From Beijerinckiaceae bacterium (GTDB lineage Bacteria > Pseudomonadota > Alphaproteobacteria > Rhizobiales > Beijerinckiaceae): 8,156 nucleotides of DNA. Shown here piece after piece: positions 1 to 5,738 of the stretch. The notes under the pieces were generated by a model. It ran no database searches and had not been told where the DNA came from. It saw only the letters and a list, made by a program, of their open reading frames with translations. Each line of letters opens with the position of its first letter. Position 1 is the stretch's first letter. The translations under genes and the position numbers were made by a program. The stretch is taken from NCBI GenBank assembly GCA_947380915.1, contig CANCSY010000136.1:1-8156 (forward strand), given 5' to 3'.

Positions 1-1013
1 CGGGAGACCTCTCTTTCATCGATGAAATATGGTCCGCGCTGGAGCGGGCCACCGCCTGGATCGAGAAGGAGGGCGATTCCGATGGGGACGGGCTGATTGA
101 CTATCTGCGGGGCGCGGACTCCGGACTCTCCAACCAGGGCTGGAAGGACAGCAACGATTCCGTCTTCCATGCGGATGGCAGCGATCCCAAAGGCGCCATC
201 GCGCTCATCGAGGTGCAGGGCTATTGCTATGCGGCGCTGGTGGCCATGGCGAGCATTGCCGAACGACGCAACCAGTTCGAGCCCGCCGCCCGCTGGCAGC
301 GCGGCGCGGAGCGTCTGCGCGGCATCGTGGAAGAGCGGTTCTGGATGGAAGACAAGAACTTCTACGCGCTGGCGGTGGATGGCTCGGGGCGACCCTGCGC
401 AGTGCGCGCCTCCAACGCGGGCCATCTGCTTTATACGGGCCTGCCCAGCGCCCACCGGGCGCGGCACATCATCAATCAATTGCTGGCGCCCGATTTCGCC
501 ACGGGATGGGGCATCCGCACCCTGCCGATTGGCGAGGCGCGTTATAACCCCATGTCCTATCACAATGGCTCGGTCTGGCCCCATGACAGCGCCATGTGCG
601 TGGCGGGCATGGCGCGATATGGGGAGCGGGCGGGGGTGGTGCAGATGATGGGCGACATGTTCGACGCCGCCGTGCGTTTCGACATGCGCCTGCCCGAATT
701 GTTCTGCGGCTTCCAGCGCGGGCCGGGGGAGGGGCCGGTGACCTATCCGGTGGCCTGCCTGCCGCAGGCTTGGGCCTCCGGCTCGGTCTTCATGCTGCTA
801 CAGGCGTGTCTGGGCCTGCGCATCGACGGCTATCGCGGCGCCGTCCACATCAACCGCGCCCGCCTGCCGCCGGATGTGGACGAACTCGTCATCAAGGGTC
901 TGCTGGTCGGCCACCGTCAGATCGACCTGACCTTCCATAGGGTGGGCAATGGGGTGGTTGCCTATTCGGATGACTTTTTTGATGGGTCGATCCCGGTGTT
1001 GCAGCATGCCTAG
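1..1013 (+). CDS. Amylo-alpha-1,6-glucosidase / glycogen-debranching-type protein, C-terminal part (5' truncated by window)
   Basis: An open frame runs without a stop from the left edge (first complete codon at base 3) to TAG at 1011-1013, giving 336 residues of the C-terminal part. The family is an (alpha/alpha)6-barrel glycosidase of the bacterial amylo-alpha-1,6-glucosidase/debranching group, expected to act in the cytoplasm on branched alpha-glucans. What shows this is GLSNQGWKDSNDSVFHADG near visible residues 41-59, and YNPMSYHNGSVWPHDSA near 181-197, a block typical of the family's active-site region. The repeated helix pattern between them and a short beta-rich tail also fit. The frame is already open at the window edge, so an internal GTG at 213 is not the true start. 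The missing N-terminus probably carries the family's beta-sandwich domain. Substrate cannot be settled from this part; related barrels include trehalase- and rhamnosidase-like enzymes. The gene converges on the DUF423 gene with overlapping stop codons. Confidence 0.85.
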   Translation, partial: GDLSFIDEIWSALERATAWIEKEGDSDGDGLIDYLRGADSGLSNQGWKDSNDSVFHADGSDPKGAIALIEVQGYCYAALVAMASIAERRNQFEPAARWQRGAERLRGIVEERFWMEDKNFYALAVDGSGRPCAVRASNAGHLLYTGLPSAHRARHIINQLLAPDFATGWGIRTLPIGEARYNPMSYHNGSVWPHDSAMCVAGMARYGERAGVVQMMGDMFDAAVRFDMRLPELFCGFQRGPGEGPVTYPVACLPQAWASGSVFMLLQACLGLRIDGYRGAVHINRARLPPDVDELVIKGLLVGHRQIDLTFHRVGNGVVAYSDDFFDGSIPVLQHA

Positions 1014-1375
1014 GGGGTGTGGCGCTTCCCCACCAAAGCCGCCGCCGCCACCCACAACCACCCCACGATCAGCATCATACCGCCTGTGGGGGCGGCCATG
1101 CGCATTGGGGATGCGCCGGTGAGTGTGCGCAGGGTGATGTCGCCGGAAAAGAGGATCACGCCGATCATCAGGAGCGTGGCGGCCTGCAACAAGCCTCGCC
1201 GCGATGTCCAGTTGACGCAGAGCCCAGCCACCGCCGCCGCATGGATCAGCAGGAAGGTCGCGGCTGTCGTCAGATTGGCGCCGCCATCCGCATGGGCCGC
1301 ATAGGCGCTCAGGGCGACGCCGCTGGCGCCCGCGAGGCCCGCGAGAAACAGAAGGGCCGAGGACCAGAAGGCCAT
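1010..1375 (-). CDS. DUF423 family small membrane protein
   Basis: A 121-residue, very hydrophobic protein with about four predicted membrane spans (roughly residues 5-25, 38-55, 62-80, 97-115). It fits DUF423 (YwdK-like): a small residue-rich AHA segment after span 1 (AYAAHAD, 24-30), a histidine-bearing second helix (LLIHAAAVAGL), the LFSGDITLRTLTG segment (75-87), and APTGGMMLIVGWL near the C-terminus. The family's biochemical role is not established. The chosen start is ATG at 1375, which overlaps the stop of the upstream DUF2842 gene by one base (TGATG). An AGGAAGG-like ribosome site lies about ten bases upstream. A longer frame upstream to 1417 would run into the DUF2842 coding sequence and adds polar residues not seen in the family. 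The stop TAG lies within the palindromic CTAG shared with the convergent glucosidase gene. Confidence 0.85.
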   Translation of the reverse strand: MAFWSSALLFLAGLAGASGVALSAYAAHADGGANLTTAATFLLIHAAAVAGLCVNWTSRRGLLQAATLLMIGVILFSGDITLRTLTGASPMRMAAPTGGMMLIVGWLWVAAAALVGKRHTP

Positions 1376-1602
1376 CAGACTTCGCCTTCCTGCTTGGCCT
1401 TGTCGCCTTCCATCCATTTGATCAGCGGCAGCATGGGCAGCACCCAGGCCATGCCCACAATCACGTAATAGAGGCCCCGCAGCAGGTCCGGCGCCTCCTG
1501 TACGGGGCGCGATTGGGCCAGCGCCATGGCGACGAGGGCGTAGACCATCACGAAGGACACCATGACGATGGTTCCGACGAATTTGCGCTTGCGCGTCCGC
1601 AT
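1375..1602 (-). CDS. DUF2842 family two-helix membrane protein
   Basis: A 75-residue protein starting MRTRKRKFVG, with a basic N-terminus and two predicted membrane spans (about residues 9-29 and 43-63). The end is charged (KWMEGDKAKQEGEV). The pattern of basic start, first helix, short polar linker, then a GLYYVIVGMAWVLPMLPLIKWM helix matches alphaproteobacterial DUF2842 proteins, whose function is unknown. The start at 1602 is supported by a clear AGGAG ribosome site on the minus strand about seven bases upstream. The frame stays open much further upstream (to 2823), but that stretch is antisense to ctaA and reads as low-complexity polar sequence, so it is not coding. The gene is first of a two-gene operon with DUF423 (one-base stop/start overlap) and is divergent from ctaA. 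This suggests, but does not prove, a link with heme A or oxidase biogenesis. Confidence 0.85.
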   Translation of the reverse strand: MRTRKRKFVGTIVMVSFVMVYALVAMALAQSRPVQEAPDLLRGLYYVIVGMAWVLPMLPLIKWMEGDKAKQEGEV

Positions 1603-1633
1603 GGGGGTCTCCTGACCGGTGGGGGTGCGACAG

Positions 1634-1649
1634 GGCGTCCGTGGACGCC
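1634..1649. promoter_or_regulatory. 16-bp dyad in the ctaA/DUF2842 divergent promoter region
   Basis: GGCGTCC-GT-GGACGCC is a perfect 7-bp inverted repeat with a 2-base centre. It sits between the divergent starts of DUF2842 (1602) and ctaA (1711, or 1666). It could be an operator for a dimeric regulator acting on both genes. The regulator is not identifiable and GC-rich dyads also occur by chance. Confidence 0.3.
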
Positions 1650-1710
1650 GCGCCGCCACAGGCTTATGTCTCGCTCCATCGTTCGGATCAACCAGAGCTT
1701 TTGGAAATCC

Positions 1711-2772
1711 ATGACCGTCGCCGACCAGCTCTCCCTTTCCGCCCTCGCGCAGGCCCCTGCGGTGCGTGATCCCCTCGGCCCCGTGCGCCTCTGGCTGTGG
1801 AGCGTGGCGGGGCTGATCTTCGCCATGGTCATCGTGGGCGGGGCGACGCGGCTGACCGAAAGCGGGCTGTCGATCACCGAATGGAAGCCGATCACGGGGG
1901 TGATCCCGCCGCTGTCCGAGGCGGCCTGGCTGGTGGAATTCGAGAAATACAAGTTGATCCCGCAATATCAGCAGCTCTTCCCCACCATGACGCTGGGCGA
2001 GTTTCAGACCATTTTCTACTGGGAATGGGGCCATCGGATTCTGGGCCGGGTCATCGGCTTCGCCTTCGCCTTGCCGCTGGCTTATTTCTGGCTGCGCGGC
2101 GCCCTGACCCGTGGGCTCAAATTGCGCCTGACCGGGCTTCTCGCGCTGGGCGGGCTGCAAGGGGCGGTGGGCTGGTGGATGGTGAGTTCGGGCCTGACGA
2201 AGCGCGTCGAGGTCGCGCCCGAGCGGCTCATGGTCCATCTGCTGCTGGCCTCCATCACCTTCGCAGCCATTGTCTGGATTGCGGTCGGGCTGAAACCCGC
2301 CGCCGCCGAGGCTGGACGGGGTCTGAAGGCCGGGGCGCTGGGCCTGCTGGCCCTCGTGCTGACGCAGATCGGCCTTGGCGCGCTGGTGGCGGGCTCGAGG
2401 GCGGGCCTCACCTACAACGACTGGCCCTTCATGGCGGGCCATCTGGTCCCGCCGATGGACCATCTGGCGCGGCTGGAGCCATGGTGGCTGAACTTTCTGG
2501 AAAACATCACCCTGATCCAGTTCCAGCACCGGCTCGCCGCCTATGCCCTGCTGGCGCTGGCGCTCTGGCACATGGTGGCCGTGCGCCGCATGGCGCCAGC
2601 CTCGAAAGCCGCCCGCCGCGCAACCGCGCTCGCCGGGCTGGTGACGACGCAGGCGGTGATCGGCGTCGTGACCCTGATGCTGGTGGTGCCGATCTGGGCG
2701 GGCCTGCTGCATCAGGCCTTCGCCATGGTGGTGCTGGCTATGGCGGTGGTGCATGCGCGGCGGCTGGTCTGA
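1711..2772 (+). CDS. ctaA: Heme A synthase
   Basis: CtaA oxidises the C8 methyl group of heme O to a formyl group, giving heme A for aa3-type cytochrome oxidases; it is an integral membrane protein. The 353-residue product has about eight hydrophobic spans. It carries the four conserved histidines of the two heme-binding half-bundles: H108 (GHRILGR), H176 (MVHLLLAS), H273 (QFQHRLAAY) and H334 (LLHQAFA). Family blocks GGATRLTESGLSI, EKYKLIPQYQ and GLTYNDWPFM are all visible. No cysteine occurs, which fits the alphaproteobacterial/COX15 type that lacks the regulatory cysteine pair of Bacillus CtaA. ATG 1711 is preferred because a GGAAA-like site sits just upstream and the length fits. ATG 1666 would add 15 residues (MSRSIV...) and cannot be excluded. 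It is divergent from the DUF2842 gene, and ligA follows 93 bases after its stop. Confidence 0.96.
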   Translation: MTVADQLSLSALAQAPAVRDPLGPVRLWLWSVAGLIFAMVIVGGATRLTESGLSITEWKPITGVIPPLSEAAWLVEFEKYKLIPQYQQLFPTMTLGEFQTIFYWEWGHRILGRVIGFAFALPLAYFWLRGALTRGLKLRLTGLLALGGLQGAVGWWMVSSGLTKRVEVAPERLMVHLLLASITFAAIVWIAVGLKPAAAEAGRGLKAGALGLLALVLTQIGLGALVAGSRAGLTYNDWPFMAGHLVPPMDHLARLEPWWLNFLENITLIQFQHRLAAYALLALALWHMVAVRRMAPASKAARRATALAGLVTTQAVIGVVTLMLVVPIWAGLLHQAFAMVVLAMAVVHARRLV

Positions 2773-2784
2773 GTTTTCCCCCGC

Positions 2785-2798
2785 TTGATCCTGATCAA
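2785..2798. promoter_or_regulatory. FNR/FixK/FnrL-type box upstream of ligAB
   Basis: TTGATCCTGATCAA is a perfect match to TTGAT-N4-ATCAA, the consensus bound by FNR/CRP-superfamily regulators of low-oxygen or nitrogen-oxide responses (Fnr, FnrL, FixK, Dnr types). It lies 12 bases after the ctaA stop and 67 bases before the ligA start. A TATAGG element at 2825-2830 is a possible -10 for ligA. The box centre to that element is slightly further than in a standard -41.5 activator promoter, so activation versus repression cannot be told from the sequence. Confidence 0.65.
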
Positions 2799-2833
2799 TG
2801 AAGCCTGTCGCACGCCGACGCACCTATAGGGCC

Positions 2834-2849
2834 AGCCTGACGGCAGGCT
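2834..2849 (+). other. Short hairpin in the ligA leader
   Basis: AGCCTG-ACGG-CAGGCT forms a perfect 6-bp stem with a 4-base loop, ending five bases before the AGGAG ribosome site of ligA (2854-2858). It lacks a following T-run, so it is a poor intrinsic terminator for ctaA. If transcription starts near 2833-2838 it would lie at the very 5' end of the ligAB mRNA. Confidence 0.35.
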
Positions 2850-2865
2850 TTGCAGGAGCGCGTCG

Positions 2866-3210
2866 ATGGATGACCTCAGAAATATTCCGGGCACGCCGGT
2901 CTTCCAGGGAGAGGAAGCGAGGCGCGGCTACGCGCTGAACAAGATGTGCTTCTCCTTCAACTCCGCAGCCAATCGCGCGGCCTTTCTTGCGGATGAGACG
3001 GCCTATATGCACCGTTTCGGCCTCACCGGGCCGCAGCGCGCCGCCATCCGCTCGCGCAATGTGGGCGAGCTGATCGCCGCTGGCGGCAACACCTACTATC
3101 TCGCGAAATTCGCCGGGATTTTCGGCCTCAATGTGCAGGACATCGGCGCCCAGCAGACCGGCATGACCATCGAGGCCTTCAAGGCCTTTCTCGCATCGCA
3201 GGGAAGCTGA
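2866..3210 (+). CDS. ligA: Protocatechuate 4,5-dioxygenase-type enzyme, alpha (small) subunit
   Basis: A 114-residue LigA-family subunit. It caps the active site of the LigB catalytic subunit in class III extradiol dioxygenases. Recognisable blocks are NIPGTPVFQGEEARRGYALNKMCFS (residues 6-30), ANRAAFLADETAYMHRFGLT (35-54) and AAGGNTYYLAKFAGIFG (71-87), with a C-terminal QQTGMT block. It is shorter than Sphingobium LigA (139 aa, from memory) at both ends, with no long C-terminal tail, a size that occurs in many other bacterial homologues. ATG 2866 has an AGGAG site seven bases upstream. ligB begins four bases after the stop, so the pair is almost certainly co-transcribed and translationally coupled. 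An FNR/FixK box lies upstream. No other protocatechuate 4,5-cleavage gene (ligC, ligI, ligJ, ligK types) is in the window, so the true substrate is inferred. Confidence 0.9.
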   Translation: MDDLRNIPGTPVFQGEEARRGYALNKMCFSFNSAANRAAFLADETAYMHRFGLTGPQRAAIRSRNVGELIAAGGNTYYLAKFAGIFGLNVQDIGAQQTGMTIEAFKAFLASQGS

Positions 3211-3214
3211 TCCC

Positions 3215-4084
3215 ATGGCCCGTATCATCGGTGGCCTGACGACCTCGCATGTCCCCTCCATCGGCGGCGCCATCGCGCGCGGCGAGCAGCAGACGCCCTA
3301 CTGGAAGCCCCTGTTCGACGCCTTCATTCCCGTCCACGCCTGGCTCGACGAGATGAAGCCCGATGTGGCCGTGGTGATCTACAACGATCATGGCCTCAAC
3401 TTCTTCCTCGACAAGATGCCGACCTTCGCCGTGGGCGCCGCCGCGACCTACGACAATGCGGATGAGGGCTGGGGCATTCCCGTGCTGCCATCCTTCGAGG
3501 GCGATCCGGATCTGTCCTGGCATATGATCGACCGGCTCGTGGCCGATGAGTTCGACATCACCACGTGTCAGGAACTCCTCGTCGACCACGCCTTCACTCT
3601 GCCCATCAAGCTCATGTATCCCCACGCCGGGCCGACCTGGCCGCTGCGCACGATCCCCGTGACGATCAATTCGGTGCAGCACCCGCTGCCCAGCGCCTTG
3701 CGCTGCTACAAGCTGGGGCAGGCGATAGGCCGCGCCATTGAATCCTATCCTGGGGATCTGAAGGTGGTGGTGGTCGGCACCGGCGGCCTGTCGCACCAGC
3801 TTGACGGGACGCGCGCGGGTTTCATCAACAAGGAGTTCGATCTGCTCTGCATGGAGAAGATCGTGTCCGATCCACTCGCCCTGACGCGCTATTCCAATCG
3901 TCAGATCATCGAACTGGCTGGCTCGCAGGGCGTGGAGCTGATGACCTGGATCGCCATGCGCGGCGCCTTGCAGGGGAAGGTGTCGAAAGTGGCGAGCACC
4001 TATCACGCGCCGATCTCGAATACGGGCGGCGCCGTGATGCTGCTGGCGAATGAGGCCGTGGTCGGCGAGGTAGCGGCTGAGTAA
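3215..4084 (+). CDS. ligB: Protocatechuate 4,5-dioxygenase-type enzyme, beta (catalytic) subunit
   Basis: A 289-residue class III extradiol dioxygenase subunit that would use Fe(II) and O2 to open a catechol ring next to the hydroxyl pair (for protocatechuate, giving 4-carboxy-2-hydroxymuconate semialdehyde). Residues matching the LigB active site are visible: H12 (TTSHVPSIG), H59 (YNDHGLNFF) and E241 (SQGVELMTW) as the iron ligands, and H194 (TGGLSHQLDG) as the catalytic base. H125 (VDHAFTLP) and the YPHAGPTWPLRTIPVTIN segment also match. All catalytic residues are intact, so an active enzyme is likely. Protocatechuate is the best-known substrate; gallate or another substituted catechol is possible. 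The ribosome site (GGGA at 3201-3204) lies in the end of ligA and can pair with TCCC just before the ATG, which would favour coupling to ligA translation. The gene is followed by a GC-rich hairpin. Confidence 0.92.
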   Translation: MARIIGGLTTSHVPSIGGAIARGEQQTPYWKPLFDAFIPVHAWLDEMKPDVAVVIYNDHGLNFFLDKMPTFAVGAAATYDNADEGWGIPVLPSFEGDPDLSWHMIDRLVADEFDITTCQELLVDHAFTLPIKLMYPHAGPTWPLRTIPVTINSVQHPLPSALRCYKLGQAIGRAIESYPGDLKVVVVGTGGLSHQLDGTRAGFINKEFDLLCMEKIVSDPLALTRYSNRQIIELAGSQGVELMTWIAMRGALQGKVSKVASTYHAPISNTGGAVMLLANEAVVGEVAAE

Positions 4085-4102
4085 ACAGGCCCCTGCGCAG
4101 AA

Positions 4103-4123
4103 CCGCCCCCACAAGGGGGGCGG
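4103..4123. terminator. GC-rich hairpin between ligB and the small membrane-protein gene
   Basis: CCGCCCCC and GGGGGCGG form an 8-bp perfect stem around a 5-base loop, between the convergent stops of ligB (4084) and the small minus-strand gene (4139). The position suits a shared terminator for both directions. Neither side has a T-run, so termination efficiency is uncertain. Confidence 0.5.
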
Positions 4124-4138
4124 ACCATGCGCTGGCTT

Positions 4139-4270
4139 TCAGTTCTTGTGCTGATCGCGAACGCAGGCGGTGCTGAAATCCGCATAGGCCAGCACGACGC
4201 CGAAAAGGCCGAAGGCGGCGATGGTCATGGTGAGGAACATCTGTTCTGAGCCTGTCATGGTTTTCCCCAT
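4139..4270 (-). CDS. Small single-span membrane protein (43 aa), function unknown
   Basis: A short minus-strand frame reads MGKTMTGSEQMFLTMTIAAF and continues GLFGVVLAYADFSTACVRDQHKN. It is one clean hydrophobic helix (about residues 11-33) flanked by polar ends, with a single cysteine near the C-terminus. A good GAGGGG ribosome site lies seven bases before ATG 4270. ATG 4258 (39 aa) is an alternative start with a weaker site. The frame is open far upstream (to 4492), but that part overlaps the glycosyltransferase promoter and start and looks non-coding. I do not recognise a named family; it resembles the small one-helix subunits or regulators of respiratory complexes only in general shape. 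An FNR/FixK-like box lies 43 bases upstream, consistent with low-oxygen control. Confidence 0.6.
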   Translation of the reverse strand: MGKTMTGSEQMFLTMTIAAFGLFGVVLAYADFSTACVRDQHKN

Positions 4271-4312
4271 AGGTTGACCCCTCACAAGAAGCATCCGGCG
4301 CCGGGTCCGGCA

Positions 4313-4326
4313 TTGATCTGGGTCAA
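4313..4326. promoter_or_regulatory. FNR/FixK-like box between the small membrane-protein gene and the glycosyltransferase gene
   Basis: TTGATCTGGGTCAA matches TTGAT-N4-RTCAA, one base from the perfect FNR/FixK dyad and a common alphaproteobacterial variant. It is 43 bases upstream of the minus-strand small gene (start 4270) and 86 bases upstream of the plus-strand glycosyltransferase gene (start 4412), so it could serve either. On the plus side an AT-rich ATTATATAT stretch (4353-4361) offers a -10 element. On the minus side no good -10 is evident. Confidence 0.55.
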
Positions 4327-4352
4327 GGCGAGGGGCGGGGGACGCCGAGGCA

Positions 4353-4386
4353 ATTATATATTTGATAAGACTATAGGTATTACCTA
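4353..4386 (+). promoter_or_regulatory. AT-rich promoter-like patch with a 13-bp palindrome before the glycosyltransferase gene
   Basis: In an otherwise very GC-rich window this stretch is markedly AT-rich. It contains ATTATATAT (possible -10, about 34 bases from the centre of the FNR-like box) and, at 4374-4386, the perfect inverted repeat TAGGTA-T-TACCTA. The palindrome ends 25 bases before the glycosyltransferase ATG, where a bound repressor could block transcription. The binding protein is unknown. Confidence 0.35.
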
Positions 4387-4411
4387 GCGGCGGCTGGAGT
4401 GTCGCCAAACC

Positions 4412-5629
4412 ATGAAGATCTTGTTCGCTCATCAGAATTATCCGGGACAGTTTCTCCACATTGCGCCTGCGCTGGCCCAGCGTGGCCATCATGTCTGCGC
4501 GCTCACTCCTTTGGACAACAAGCGCGCCATCACCGTCGACAATGCGCGCTATCCGTTTTCGGGAAGCAACATTTCAACGCGCAACTTCGGGATCTCGGCC
4601 CATTTCGCGGAGCGGGCGACCCGGGGCATGGACGCCGCCAAGGCGGCCGTGGAGCTCAAGGCGGCGGGCTTTTCGCCCGACGTCATCTTCAGCCATATCG
4701 GCTGGGGCGAGGGGCTCTTCCTGAAAGAGGTCTGGCCAGAGGCGAAGAAGATCGTCTATGCCGAGTTCTTTTATTCGCCCTATGGACGCGACACGAATTT
4801 TGATCCTGAATTCCAGCAGACCGACATGCGCAGCGCAGCCTGGATCCGGGCGCGCACAGCCGCCATGCTGCTGGATCTGCATGAGGCTGACCATGCGGTG
4901 GCGCCCACCCGTTGGCAGGCTTCGACCTTGCCCGCCTATCACCAGTCCCGCACCAGGGTCATCCACGAGGGCGTCCGCACCGATCTCATCAAGCCTGATC
5001 CGGCGGCCAGCTTCACAATTCCCGAAAAGAATCTCACCCTGAGAAGCGGCGACGAGGTGCTGACCTATGTGGGTCGCAATCTCGAGCCCTACCGGGGCTA
5101 TCATACGCTGATGCGCAGCCTGCCGAAGGTGCTGAAGGAACGGCCGAACGCCCATGTGGTGATCGTGGGCGGCGATTCCGTCAGTTACGGCACGCGCGCG
5201 CCGGGCGACAAAAGCTGGAAGGAGATTTTCCTGAACGAGGTGAGCTCGCGCATCGATCATTCACGGGTGCATTTCGTCGGGATTCTCGATTACGCCCGCT
5301 TTGTCTCCGTGCTCCAGATCAGCCGCGCCCACGCCTATCTGACCTATCCCTTCGTCCTGTCCTGGTCGATGATCGAATCCATGAGCGCGGGCGCCCTGGT
5401 GATCGGCTCGAAGACCCCGCCCGTGGAGGAAGTGATCTCCCATGGGCAGAATGGCCTGCTGGTGGATTTCTTCGATGTCGCGGGCTGGTCGGACGCGATC
5501 ATCGACGCCCTCGCGCGCCCCGATCATTACAGGGACATGCGCGCCGCCGCACGCCAGACCGCGATCATGCGCTACGACCAGCAAACCGTCTGCGTGCCGC
5601 AGATGACGGCGTTTCTGGAAGGGGTCTGA
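4412..5629 (+). CDS. Glycosyltransferase family 4 protein (GT-B fold)
   Basis: A 405-residue cytoplasmic or membrane-associated GT4 enzyme that would transfer a sugar from a nucleotide-sugar donor with retention of configuration. The N-terminus MKILFAHQNYPGQFLHIAPA and the first ~200 residues match the acceptor-binding domain of the Glyco_trans_4_3-type subgroup. The C-terminal Rossmann half begins after HEGVRTDLIKPD (185-196). It has TYVGRNLEPYRGYHTLMRSLP (218-238), HVVIVGG (248-254), and the donor-site block SWSMIESMSAGALVIGS (317-333) with PPVEEVISHGQNGLLVDFFD (336-355). The EX7E-type acidic residues lie in E322 and the E339/E340 region. There is no signal peptide or membrane span. The start at 4412 has only a distant GGAG site (4396-4399), so translation may be weak or the start slightly uncertain. 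It stands alone rather than in a polysaccharide cluster, so acceptor and product are unknown. Confidence 0.88.
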   Translation: MKILFAHQNYPGQFLHIAPALAQRGHHVCALTPLDNKRAITVDNARYPFSGSNISTRNFGISAHFAERATRGMDAAKAAVELKAAGFSPDVIFSHIGWGEGLFLKEVWPEAKKIVYAEFFYSPYGRDTNFDPEFQQTDMRSAAWIRARTAAMLLDLHEADHAVAPTRWQASTLPAYHQSRTRVIHEGVRTDLIKPDPAASFTIPEKNLTLRSGDEVLTYVGRNLEPYRGYHTLMRSLPKVLKERPNAHVVIVGGDSVSYGTRAPGDKSWKEIFLNEVSSRIDHSRVHFVGILDYARFVSVLQISRAHAYLTYPFVLSWSMIESMSAGALVIGSKTPPVEEVISHGQNGLLVDFFDVAGWSDAIIDALARPDHYRDMRAAARQTAIMRYDQQTVCVPQMTAFLEGV

Positions 5630-5738
5630 ATCTTCGCTGACGCTCCGTTCGGACAGATTGCCAAAAGGGGCTCTGCGCGGCAGGTTTCCTATTGAGCCGG
5701 ACGCCCAATTGTGGAGGCTGGTTCAAGGGAGAAGAACC

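Noticed and set aside
1031..1048. GCC-rich run as a microsatellite or repeat
   Set aside because: Only a few GCC/ACC units, inside the DUF423 coding sequence, explained by GC-rich Ala/Gly codons.
1954..1970. Other TTGAT occurrences (near 1418, 1954, 4798 and 7469) as FNR boxes
   Set aside because: None has the matching ATCAA/GTCAA half-site at the right spacing, and all lie within coding sequence.
1797..2801. 334-codon plus-strand frame overlapping ctaA in another frame
   Set aside because: Composition is Gly/Arg/Ala/Pro-rich without hydrophobic spans, while the ctaA frame shows all four heme-ligand histidines.
1603..2823. Long minus-strand open frame extending DUF2842 upstream across ctaA
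   Set aside because: The product is low-complexity Gln/His/Arg/Pro-rich sequence antisense to ctaA. The real DUF2842 start at 1602 has its own ribosome site.
3179..4114. 311-codon minus-strand open frame opposite ligB
   Set aside because: Antisense shadow of ligB, whose catalytic residues and family match are clear on the plus strand.
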